Positions 1 through 5,627 of a stretch of DNA of 6,391 nucleotides are shown here, in pieces. Position numbers and translations under genes: made by a program. Origin of the DNA: an uncultured Ruminococcus sp. (lineage in GTDB: Bacteria > Bacillota > Clostridia > Oscillospirales > Acutalibacteraceae); NCBI GenBank assembly GCA_902797525.1, contig CADBSZ010000224.1, positions 1 to 6,391 on the forward strand, in the 5' to 3' direction. The first letter of the stretch is position 1; the number at the start of each line of letters is the position of its first letter. The notes beneath the pieces were generated by a model. The model had not been told where the DNA came from. It made no database searches and saw nothing but the letters and a program-made list of their open reading frames with translations.

Positions 1-764
1 TTCAGCTCGGTGCCCTCGCGGTGGTGCTTGTGACCGCGCGGCGATTCGTAGCTGGTATTCGGCGCAAAAAAGCAGACGGTGTTATAACCCCAGTAATCAT
101 AGAGCTGCTGGCCCTCAAAATTGCGGTGAGCGCCCATTTCGTCAAACTCAAAAATCGGCATCAGCTCAACGGCGTTAATGCCAAGCTCCTTGAGATAGGG
201 GATTTTTTCGCGGATACCGGCAAAGGTGCCGCGGTTTTCCACGCCCGAGCTTTCGTCCTGTGTAAAGCCGCGCACGTGCATTTCATAAATAATCAATTCT
301 TCCAGCGGAATCGGCGTTGTCTTAAAGTTGCCCCAGTCATAGTCGTTAAACACGACGCGCGCCTTGTAAACGCACTGGTCGCGCTGCGGCTTGCCCCAGC
401 CGCTCTGCCCGGTAACCGCCTTGGCATAGGGGTCAAGAATATACTTTGTTTTGTCAAAAATTAAGCCTTTTTTCGGGTCGTTGGGACCGTCGATGGAATA
501 GGCATACTCGAACTTGTCAATTTCAAGTCCGAAAACAATCATGGAATAGGTGTTTCCGATTCGGTAGGAATCGGGAAACGGCAGCCGTACATAAGGGGTT
601 CTCGCACCCGGCGCAAAAAGAAGAAGTGTGCAGGATGTCGCATAAACAGAGCTGATTGTAAAGTTTACTCCGCCGCGCACAGGCGTAGCGCCCTCCATGT
701 CGTAATGACCGGGGCGAACCTTGTAGCCGCAGATAATGTCGGTGGGCTTTAAATCCCGTAACAT
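1..764 (-). CDS. glgX: Glycogen-debranching / isoamylase-type GH13 enzyme, N-terminal part (3' end outside window)
   Basis: This is an uninterrupted minus-strand reading frame of 254 codons starting at ATG 764-762 and leaving the window at its left edge. A GGAGGG ribosome binding site lies 9 nt upstream of the ATG. Residues about 10-115 look like the N-terminal beta-sandwich (CBM48-type) domain of debranching enzymes. The catalytic barrel begins near residue 157 with the family hallmark YEMHVRGFT (160-168), followed by NAVELMPIFEFDE (197-209) and YWGYNTVCFFAPNTSY (224-239). The catalytic Asp/Glu residues would lie further on and are not in the window. The family hydrolyses alpha-1,6 branch points of glycogen in the cytoplasm during storage-polysaccharide turnover. 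The gene is transcribed divergently from the hydrogenase cluster and has its own promoter. Pullulanase or another GH13 alpha-1,6-glucosidase is possible; the subfamily cannot be fixed from half a protein. Confidence 0.88.
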   Translation of the reverse strand, partial: MLRDLKPTDIICGYKVRPGHYDMEGATPVRGGVNFTISSVYATSCTLLLFAPGARTPYVRLPFPDSYRIGNTYSMIVFGLEIDKFEYAYSIDGPNDPKKGLIFDKTKYILDPYAKAVTGQSGWGKPQRDQCVYKARVVFNDYDWGNFKTTPIPLEELIIYEMHVRGFTQDESSGVENRGTFAGIREKIPYLKELGINAVELMPIFEFDEMGAHRNFEGQQLYDYWGYNTVCFFAPNTSYESPRGHKHHREGTEL

Positions 765-791
765 AAAGTTAATCCCTCCAAGGAACTCATA

Positions 792-820
792 ATTATACAA
801 TTATATTCTACCACTTTCAA
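792..820 (-). promoter_or_regulatory. Sigma-A-type promoter of the glgX-like gene
   Basis: On the minus strand, TTGAAA (820-815) and a perfect TATAAT (797-792) are separated by exactly 17 nt. Transcription would start near 785, giving a leader of about 20 nt that carries the GGAGGG site. The heptamer GTTGAAA covering the -35 element recurs 13 bp upstream. A second TATAAT (805-800) has no -35 at suitable distance. Confidence 0.75.
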
Positions 821-955
821 CAGTTTATTTCAACCGTGAATAGTTGTTATATTGGCAAAAATATTGCGGTAAAGGGCGTTATGCATCAACCGCGAAACCG
901 CTAAAAACGTGAGATTGTCTAAAAATTAACGGGAAATATTGTACAGATATTAATA

Positions 956-984
956 TTGATTACAAAATATATCTATGCTATAAT
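956..984 (+). promoter_or_regulatory. Sigma-A-type promoter of the sensory-hydrogenase cluster
   Basis: TTGATT (956-961) and a perfect TATAAT (979-984) are separated by 17 nt, and TG at 976-977 adds an extended -10. The DNA upstream is very AT-rich, which could act as an UP element. Transcription would start near 991, leaving a short leader of about 27 nt before the first gene. No operator is recognised with confidence; the heptamer AATATTG occurs at 860-866, 935-941 and 952-958. Confidence 0.78.
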
Positions 985-1017
985 AACAATGACTATAAAC
1001 TGAAGGGGTGCACCTAA

Positions 1018-1365
1018 ATGATTGTTAAAGATATTATTGATATTCTTGAGGGCGAAATCATCTGTGAAGGCGATTTGAACCAAGAAATAAAAACCGCCTG
1101 CGGCTCTGATATGATGAGCGACGTGCTGGCGTTCGTAAAGGACCAGTCCGTTTTGCTGACAGGTTTGGTCAATCCTCAGGTTGTGCGCACTGCCGAAATG
1201 ATGGACATGGCATGCATTGTTTTCGTGCGCGGCAAGGTGCCGGATGAGTCCATTATCCGTCTGGCGGAGCAGCGCGGTATCACCCTGATAAAAACCCGTT
1301 TCAGAATGTTTACCGCCTGCGGCCTTTTGTACTCCAACGGACTGTCGGGAGGAACAAAGGTATGA
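1018..1365 (+). CDS. DRTGG-domain protein (first copy)
   Basis: A 115-residue cytoplasmic protein with no signal peptide or membrane segment, matching a stand-alone DRTGG domain. DRTGG domains are alpha/beta modules that accompany phosphotransacetylase and CBS-domain proteins; their ligand is generally unknown. Here the region around residues 29-42 (GSDMMSDVLAF) lies where the signature strand-helix turn is expected, followed by a hydrophobic strand (VLLTGL, 45-50), an Asn-Pro turn and a second strand (CIVFVRG, 66-72). It shares this order with the second copy at 3117-3446. The ATG is preceded by AAGGGG at 1003-1008. It is the first gene of the cluster, and its TGA overlaps the next ATG by 4 nt, implying translational coupling to the ATPase. 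A regulatory or small-molecule-binding role is inferred from context only. Confidence 0.75.
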   Translation: MIVKDIIDILEGEIICEGDLNQEIKTACGSDMMSDVLAFVKDQSVLLTGLVNPQVVRTAEMMDMACIVFVRGKVPDESIIRLAEQRGITLIKTRFRMFTACGLLYSNGLSGGTKV

Positions 1366-1793
1366 GCAACGCGATTCATCTTCACTACGAGGTGTCGGGC
1401 GAGGATTTCACCCGTGCGGGTGAAGCCAGCGGCATGGTGAAAAAGCGCCTGAAATCGCTTGGCTATAACCCCGACGCCATCCGCCGCGTGGCAATCGCCA
1501 TGTATGAGGCGGAAATTAACATGGTCATTCATGCCGACGGCGGCTTCTGCGACGTCGACATCTATCCCGACCGCGTCGAAATTTTGCTCTCCGACCACGG
1601 CCCCGGCATTCCCGACGTGGACAAGGCAATGCAGGAGGGCTATTCCACCGCGCCCGACAATGTGCGCAGTCTCGGCTTCGGCGCAGGCATGGGCTTGCCC
1701 AACATCAAAAAATACAGCGATGAAATGCGCATTGAAACCACCATCGGCGTGGGCACCAACCTGTATTTGACCATCAGAGTTAACCCTTAACAC
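1362..1793 (+). CDS. RsbW-like ATP-binding protein (anti-sigma factor / serine-threonine kinase type)
   Basis: A 142-residue stand-alone GHKL ATPase domain; the coding part ends at 1790 and the TAA occupies 1788-1790 or is immediately adjacent. The N-box is ExxxN at E49-N53 followed by H57, the pattern of RsbW/SpoIIAB-type kinases. The G1 box is DHGPGIPD (78-85), and the glycine-rich lid is GFGAGMGLPN (105-114). GVGTNLYLTI (129-138) is the terminal strand. RsbW-type proteins phosphorylate an anti-anti-sigma partner on serine and may sequester a sigma factor; neither partner is in the window. The ATG overlaps the upstream stop in an ATGA junction and has GGGAGG at 1347-1352. The next gene is the sensory-type hydrogenase, about 30 nt on. 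I infer that this ATPase relays the hydrogenase or DRTGG signal; the actual target is unknown. Confidence 0.82.
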
Positions 1794-1820
1794 CCTTCAA
1801 CTCGTAACGGAGTATTACAT

Positions 1821-3095
1821 ATGAGCAAGTATTTTCACTCGGTACAGCTCGACGCCGACCGCTGCTGCGGCTGTACCAACTGTCTGAAGCGCTGCCCGAC
1901 CGAGGCAATCCGCGTGCACGACGGCAAGGCGAAAATCCTCAGCGAGCGCTGTATCGACTGCGGCGAATGTATCCGCATTTGTCCGCACCACGCCAAAAAG
2001 GCGAACAGCTCCACGCTTGAGGACATCAGGGATTTTGCCTACACCGTCGCCATTCCGGCTCCGGCGCTGTTCGGACAGTTCAATCACCTCGACAACATCG
2101 ACATCGTACTCACCGGCCTCAAAAAGCTGGGCTTTGACGATGTGTTCGAGGTCAGCCGCGCCGCCGAATTAGTCAGTGAAGCGACGCGTAAAATGATTAA
2201 AGAAAGCAAACTGAAAAAACCGATTATCAGCTCTGCATGCCCCGCGGTGGTGCGCCTGATTAAAATCCGTTTTCCGGAGCTTTGCGAAAACGTCATGCCG
2301 CTGCTCGCGCCCATTGAGGTTGCGGCGCGCATCGCCAAGCGCGAGGCGACAGAGAAAACAGGACTTCCCGCGGAAAGCATCGGTGTGTTCTTCATCACGC
2401 CCTGTCCTGCCAAGGTAACGGAAATTCATTCGCCCAACTACACCGAAAAATCGGCCGTTGACGGTGCGATTGCAGTGTCGAAAATCTATCCCGAGCTGAC
2501 GCACGCGATGGATCACCTCACCGAGGTGGAAGCCCTCGGCCACTCGGGACTGATGGGCATCGGCTGGGCGACCTCCGGCGGCGAAGCGGCGGCCATGCTC
2601 GGCGACAAATATCTCGCTGCCGACGGCATTGAAAACGTCATTCGCGTGCTTGAGGAGCTTGAGGACGAACATATCCGCGGCGTTGATTTTATCGAGCTGA
2701 ACGCCTGCTCCGGCGGCTGTGTGGGCGGCGTGCTCAACGTCGAAAATCCCTATGTCGCGCAGGCGCGCATTCAAAATCTCCGCAAGTTTTTGCCCGTGTC
2801 GCTCAACCATTTGGAGGACGGCGATTTGGAGCGTATGCTCTGGGAAAACGAACTCAACTATGACGCGGACATTTTCCGTCTGGACAAGGATATTTCCAAG
2901 GCAATGGAAATGATGTCACAAATGGAGGACATATACGCCGGTCTGCCGCACCTCGACTGCGGCTCCTGCGGCGCGCCTACCTGCCGTGCTCTCGCCGAGG
3001 ACATTGTCCGCGGCAAGGCGAAGGAAAACGACTGCATCTTTAAATTACGCGCGAAAATTCAAAATGTGTATGACCAGCTGAAGAATACGATTTAA
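1821..3095 (+). CDS. HydS-type (putative sensory) [FeFe]-hydrogenase with ferredoxin and C-terminal 4Fe-4S domains
   Basis: A 424-residue cytoplasmic iron-sulfur protein. Residues 15-25 (C15, C18, C21, C25) and 44-54 (C44, C47, C50, C54) are two CxxCxxCxxxC ferredoxin clusters. The H-domain follows: L1 SSACPAV with C140, L2 TPCPAKVTE with C195, K198 and E201, and L3 ELNACSGGC with C296 and C300. All four H-cluster ligands are therefore present, and the C140-C195 spacing of 55 equals that of Clostridium pasteurianum CpI. Residues 380-405 (C380, C383, C388, C405) form a further four-cysteine Fe-S domain of the CxxCxxxxC type. The Cys before the L1 ligand, the proton relay of catalytic enzymes, is Ala139; the usual L2 and L3 Met are Thr193 or adjacent and Asn294. 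The C-terminus ends without a PAS domain. These traits fit the putative sensory HydS groups (C/D) rather than a bulk H2-producing enzyme. ATG is preceded by GGAG 8 nt upstream. Confidence 0.88.
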   Translation: MSKYFHSVQLDADRCCGCTNCLKRCPTEAIRVHDGKAKILSERCIDCGECIRICPHHAKKANSSTLEDIRDFAYTVAIPAPALFGQFNHLDNIDIVLTGLKKLGFDDVFEVSRAAELVSEATRKMIKESKLKKPIISSACPAVVRLIKIRFPELCENVMPLLAPIEVAARIAKREATEKTGLPAESIGVFFITPCPAKVTEIHSPNYTEKSAVDGAIAVSKIYPELTHAMDHLTEVEALGHSGLMGIGWATSGGEAAAMLGDKYLAADGIENVIRVLEELEDEHIRGVDFIELNACSGGCVGGVLNVENPYVAQARIQNLRKFLPVSLNHLEDGDLERMLWENELNYDADIFRLDKDISKAMEMMSQMEDIYAGLPHLDCGSCGAPTCRALAEDIVRGKAKENDCIFKLRAKIQNVYDQLKNTI

Positions 3096-3106
3096 AACAC
3101 AACTTT

Positions 3107-3111
3107 GGTGA
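3107..3111 (+). promoter_or_regulatory. Ribosome binding site deciding the start of the second DRTGG gene
   Basis: GGTGA, part of the complement of the 16S rRNA 3' end, lies 5 nt before ATG 3117. The in-frame TTG 3105 and GTG 3108 overlap this site and have no purine-rich stretch at proper distance upstream, so ATG 3117 is preferred. Confidence 0.6.
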
Positions 3112-3116
3112 AAAAG

Positions 3117-3446
3117 ATGACCGTACAAACTTTAATCGAACAACTCAATTTAAAAACCCTTGTTGAGGGCGAGCTTGACCGCGAGGTCACCGACTGCTAC
3201 ATCGGCGATTTGCTCAGCTGGGTAATGGGCAGAGCGCCCGGCGACTCGGCGTGGCTGACCGTCATGGGCAACATCAACTCCATCGCAGTCGCTACCCTCG
3301 CAGACGTCAGCTGCATTATTTTGGTAGAAAACGCCGCGCTTGACAGCGAAGCGAAAGCCAAGGCGGAAATGCACGACGTCACCATTCTGCAGTCCGAGGA
3401 AAACAGCTATCACCTCGCGGTCAAAATCCGCGATTTGCTGGGATGA
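3117..3446 (+). CDS. DRTGG-domain protein (second copy)
   Basis: A 109-residue soluble protein, visibly related to the product of 1018-1365. Both have an N-terminal helix and a [L/V]xEG[D/E]L-type turn (here VEGEL, 16-20), then GDLLSWVM (30-37), a hydrophobic strand, the N-x-[QI] turn (GNINSIAVA, 51-59), a CIILVENA strand (66-73) and a final strand ITL/VTIL. Identity between the two copies is modest, so this looks like an old duplication with specialised roles rather than a recent repeat. The gene follows the hydrogenase by 21 nt, and its TGA overlaps the PHP gene start in an ATGA junction. The start was chosen at ATG 3117 on the GGTGA site. Ligand and function are unknown; membership of the same sensing module is inferred from position. 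Confidence 0.75.
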   Translation: MTVQTLIEQLNLKTLVEGELDREVTDCYIGDLLSWVMGRAPGDSAWLTVMGNINSIAVATLADVSCIILVENAALDSEAKAKAEMHDVTILQSEENSYHLAVKIRDLLG

Positions 3447-4165
3447 AATACTACTACGACCTTCATATTCATTCGTGTCTGTCACCATGCGGCGATATGG
3501 ATATGACGCCCAACAACCTTGTCAACATGGCAAAGCTGCTGGGGCTGGACGTCATCGCCCTGACCGACCACAACACCTCGCGCAACTGCGCGGCAGCAAT
3601 GGCGGCCGGCAGGGAAATAGGCCTGCTTGTCATTCCGGGCATGGAACTTACCACCAGCGAGGATATTCACGCGGTATGTCTGTTTCCGACGCTCGAAAAG
3701 GCGCTTGCGTGGGACGATTATGTGGACAATCACCGCATTAAAATCCGCAACCGCGCCGAGATTTACGGCAGACAGGTCATGATGAACGAGCAGGACGAGG
3801 AGACAGGGGAGATAGAGCCGCTGCTGCTGCCGGCCACGGAAATCAGCATTATGAACGCCTACGCCAAGGTAAAGGAGTTCGGCGGCATTTGTTTTCCCGC
3901 TCACGTTGACCGCGACAGCCTGTCGATTCTCTCGGTTCTCGGTGAAATCGACCCCGCATGCGGCTTCAAAACAGCGGAGCTTGCGGACAAATCAAAGCTT
4001 GATTCGCTCCATCAAATGCACCCGATTCTCGACACCCTTAACATCGTCACCGATTCCGACGCTCACTATCTTGAAAACATGCGCGAGGCGGAAAACTCTT
4101 TAGAGCTTGATGAACTTAGCCCCGAAGCGGTGCTTGCCGCGCTGGACAGCGAAAAAAAGGTGTGA
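3443..4165 (+). CDS. PHP-domain metal-dependent phosphoesterase
   Basis: A 240-residue cytoplasmic protein containing the full set of PHP (polymerase and histidinol phosphatase) motifs: DLHIHS (6-11, H8 and H10), ALTDHNT (39-45, D42 and H43), PGMELT (65-70, E68), EDIHAVCLF (73-81, H76), FPAHVDR (151-157, H154) and TDSDAHYLEN (203-212, D206 and H208). These residues build a two- or three-metal centre that hydrolyses phosphoester bonds. Family members act on histidinol phosphate, nucleotides such as AMP or pAp, or short oligonucleotides; the substrate here cannot be told. There is an insertion of charged residues around 115-126. The start codon overlaps the upstream stop and has only a weak ribosome site, so translation is probably coupled. 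It closes the sensory cluster; a role in removing a phosphate or nucleotide signal made or bound by the neighbours is speculation. Confidence 0.85.
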   Translation: MKYYYDLHIHSCLSPCGDMDMTPNNLVNMAKLLGLDVIALTDHNTSRNCAAAMAAGREIGLLVIPGMELTTSEDIHAVCLFPTLEKALAWDDYVDNHRIKIRNRAEIYGRQVMMNEQDEETGEIEPLLLPATEISIMNAYAKVKEFGGICFPAHVDRDSLSILSVLGEIDPACGFKTAELADKSKLDSLHQMHPILDTLNIVTDSDAHYLENMREAENSLELDELSPEAVLAALDSEKKV

Positions 4166-4373
4166 TTTTTCGGTGGCAGACGGAAAGAACCTGCAAAATA
4201 TCATTGCCAATATTCCCCAAAAGTAAGGGGAAACAAACCCTTAAATTCGGTAAAAACTCACACCAAAAGGACAAAATTTGACAATTTTCTATCGCAGGAC
4301 AAAAAAAGGAAATTTTTTCTGCCGATTATTGACTTTTTATGGCGTTTTCCGACAAAAGAGGAAAAAACTTTAG
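4166..4373 (+). other. AT-rich non-coding gap between the two operons
   Basis: This stretch holds no convincing gene and no canonical rho-independent terminator. It contains several dyads: TTCCCC/GGGGAA (4213-4218 and 4227-4232, 8-nt loop), AAAATT/AATTTT (4273-4278 and 4283-4288), and a bulged one with GCAG plus A6 facing T6 plus CTGC between 4294 and 4322. The 9-mer AGGACAAAA occurs at 4268-4276 and 4296-4304. None is followed by a T-run on the coding strand. The first operon may therefore end by another mechanism or read through into the second. Confidence 0.5.
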
Positions 4374-4402
4374 TAGACTTTTTGTTTTCTTTATGTTATA
4401 CT
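4374..4402 (+). promoter_or_regulatory. Sigma-A-type promoter of the nuoE-nuoF hydrogenase operon
   Basis: TAGACT (4374-4379) and TATACT (4397-4402) are separated by 17 nt, with TG at 4394-4395 forming an extended -10. Transcription would start near 4409, about 170 nt upstream of the first gene. Confidence 0.7.
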
Positions 4403-4408
4403 AATCGG

Positions 4409-4579
4409 TGAGAAATTTTAATATTATGAGCAATCATAATGTTTCTTTACTTTCGGGGGCCAAAACCGGCTGCCGGCCCGTTGCCGGCGTTCGGTTTCCC
4501 GAAATCCCGTTTTGCGTTTGCAAAGCGGCGCAGCGTTTGCTGCAACGGTATTGACAATTCTAATCAGGGAGGAAAAACT
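4409..4579 (+). promoter_or_regulatory. Structured 5' leader of the nuoE operon, four predicted hairpins
   Basis: Four consecutive inverted repeats fill the leader. P1 (4420-4443) has ATTATGA pairing with TCATAAT around a GCAA (GNRA) tetraloop, extended by A-T and T-G pairs. P2 (4463-4497) has AAACCG with CGGTTT outside, GCCGGC with GCCGGC inside and a 5-nt loop CCGTT. P3 (4507-4528) is a 9-bp stem CCGTTTTGC with GCAAAGCGG and loop GTTT. P4 (4530-4543) is GCAGC with GCTGC and again loop GTTT. No T-run follows any of them, so they are not simple terminators. TTTCCC (4495-4500), part of the P2 3' arm, could pair with the GGGAGG ribosome site (4567-4572), using G-U pairs. I do not recognise a known riboswitch. 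P1 could instead be a DNA operator just downstream of the start point. Confidence 0.5.
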
Positions 4580-5080
4580 ATGCAAAAAAAAATCAGCAGC
4601 ATTCCGTTTTCGGGCACACCTGAGCAGGAGGCAAAACTCAAAGAGGTCATCGCGAAAAACATCGACGACCCCGGCGCGGTAATGCCCGTGCTTCAGGAGG
4701 CGCAGGAAATCTACGGATACCTGCCCATCGAGGTTCAGACAATGGTTGCAGAGGGCTTGGGCGTTCCGCTCGAGGAGGTTTACGGCGTGTCAACCTTCTA
4801 TTCCCAGTTCGCTCTGTCGCCTAAGGGCAAATACAACATCTCGGTTTGCCTCGGCACCGCCTGCTATGTAAAGGGCTCGGGCGACATTCTTAACAAGCTG
4901 TCCGAAATGCTCGGCATTGAGGCGGAGGAATGCACACCCGACGGCAAGTTCTCGCTCACAGCGTGCCGCTGCATCGGCGCCTGCGGTCTTGCACCCGTAC
5001 TCACCGTTAATGATGAGGTTTACGGCAGACTGACCGTTGCCGACGTGCCCGGCATTCTGGAGAAATATCAGGATGCGTGA
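4580..5080 (+). CDS. nuoE: NuoE/HndA-like [2Fe-2S] subunit of NAD-linked [FeFe]-hydrogenase
   Basis: A 166-residue thioredoxin-like ferredoxin of the complex I 24-kDa (NuoE) family, of normal length. The N-terminal helical part contains VLQEAQEIYGYLP (37-49) and the family signature VYGVSTFYSQF (67-77). The [2Fe-2S] cluster is bound by C90 and C95 (SVCLGTACYVKG) and C131 and C135 (CRCIGACGLAP). In HndABCD/HydABC enzymes this subunit passes electrons between the flavoprotein NuoF/HndC and the hydrogenase core in the cytoplasm. ATG 4580 is chosen because AGGGAGG (4566-4572) lies 7 nt upstream; an in-frame ATG at 4439 would add a low-complexity stretch that lies across the hairpin leader. The gene overlaps the following ATPase by 8 nt. 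The symbol nuoE is by family; hndA would be equally apt. Formate dehydrogenase-linked diaphorases use the same subunit. Confidence 0.92.
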   Translation: MQKKISSIPFSGTPEQEAKLKEVIAKNIDDPGAVMPVLQEAQEIYGYLPIEVQTMVAEGLGVPLEEVYGVSTFYSQFALSPKGKYNISVCLGTACYVKGSGDILNKLSEMLGIEAEECTPDGKFSLTACRCIGACGLAPVLTVNDEVYGRLTVADVPGILEKYQDA

Positions 5081-5627
5081 GTTATCGCTGAATGTCATGG
5101 ACGTTGCCCAGAACTCGGTTCGGGCAGAGGCGACGCTGGTTGAAATTTTGGTGGAAGAAAGCGACAAAAACGACTTTTTAACCATCACGATTCGCGACAA
5201 CGGCTGCGGCATGACGCCCGAGCAGGTGCAGCAGGTCATCGACCCGTTCTTCACCACGCGCACTACCCGCAAGGTAGGACTGGGCGTTCCGCTGTTCAAA
5301 ATGTCGGCGGAGCAGACCGGCGGCAGCTTTGACATTTCGTCCGAACTCGGACGCGGTACTCAAACAAAGGCAAGCTATGTAAAAAGCCACGTGGACATGA
5401 CGCCGCTGGGCGACATCAACTCCACGGTATCCATTCTCATTCGCTGCAATCCCGACATCGACTTTGTGTTTACGCGCACAACCGACAACGGAAGCTTCAC
5501 GCTCGACACCCGCGAGCTGCGCGAGGTTTTGGAGGGAGTCAGCCTTGACACCCCGGATGTGGTGGAATGGATTGAACAATTTTTGGAAGAACAAACTGGA
5601 AATATTTGCGGAGGTGCAGAATTATGA
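5073..5627 (+). CDS. Stand-alone histidine-kinase-like ATPase (HATPase_c) with C-terminal extension
   Basis: A 184-residue soluble protein. The ATP-binding fold has an N-box DVAQNSVRA (10-18, N14), G1 box DNGCGM (42-47), F-box DPFFTTR (58-64), lid glycines VGLGVPL (68-74) and GRGT (93-96). These are the motifs of sensor-kinase catalytic domains, yet there is no histidine dimerisation domain, no sensor domain and no membrane segment. Residues about 105-184 form an extra segment without a family I recognise; a thin resemblance to a regulatory add-on is all that can be said. ATG 5073 is chosen because GGAGA (5059-5063) lies 9 nt upstream and it overlaps the nuoE stop; an earlier in-frame ATG at 5037 lies deep in nuoE. 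It ends in an ATGA overlap with the next gene. Position between nuoE and hndB suggests it modifies or controls this hydrogenase; the target is unknown. Confidence 0.82.
   Translation: MRELSLNVMDVAQNSVRAEATLVEILVEESDKNDFLTITIRDNGCGMTPEQVQQVIDPFFTTRTTRKVGLGVPLFKMSAEQTGGSFDISSELGRGTQTKASYVKSHVDMTPLGDINSTVSILIRCNPDIDFVFTRTTDNGSFTLDTRELREVLEGVSLDTPDVVEWIEQFLEEQTGNICGGAEL

Noticed and set aside
21..655. Two plus-strand open frames near the left edge
   Set aside because: The minus strand encodes a continuous GH13 protein with characteristic motifs over the same stretch.
866..901. GCGGT facing ACCGC twice in the divergent intergenic region
   Set aside because: The arms are only 5 bp and widely spaced, too little to claim an operator.
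1176..1793. Long open frame on the minus strand, about 200 codons
   Set aside because: It lies opposite the first DRTGG gene and the RsbW-like gene, which have clear family motifs and ribosome sites; the translation shows no recognisable domain.
2169..2810. Long open frame on the minus strand opposite the hydrogenase gene
   Set aside because: The plus strand carries intact H-cluster motifs here; the antisense frame arises from GC-rich codon use and has no recognisable motif.
4150..4172. CGAAAAA/TTTTTCG dyad across the PHP stop codon as a terminator
   Set aside because: The stem is almost all A-T, partly coding, and has no T-run after it, so it would be a poor intrinsic terminator.
4173..4226. 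Possible 17-codon leader peptide starting GTG 4173
   Set aside because: It has a nearby AAGGTG but no regulatory codon run and ends far from the next gene; it cannot be told from chance.
4278..4283. Perfect TTGACA as a -35 element
   Set aside because: There is no -10-like sequence at 16-18 nt downstream, only an A-tract. A second TTGACA at 4551-4556 would place its -10 over the nuoE start codon.
4439..4579. N-terminal extension of the nuoE-like protein from ATG 4439
   Set aside because: It would cross the hairpin leader, lacks a ribosome site, and adds sequence with no family counterpart; ATG 4580 has a strong site and gives normal length.
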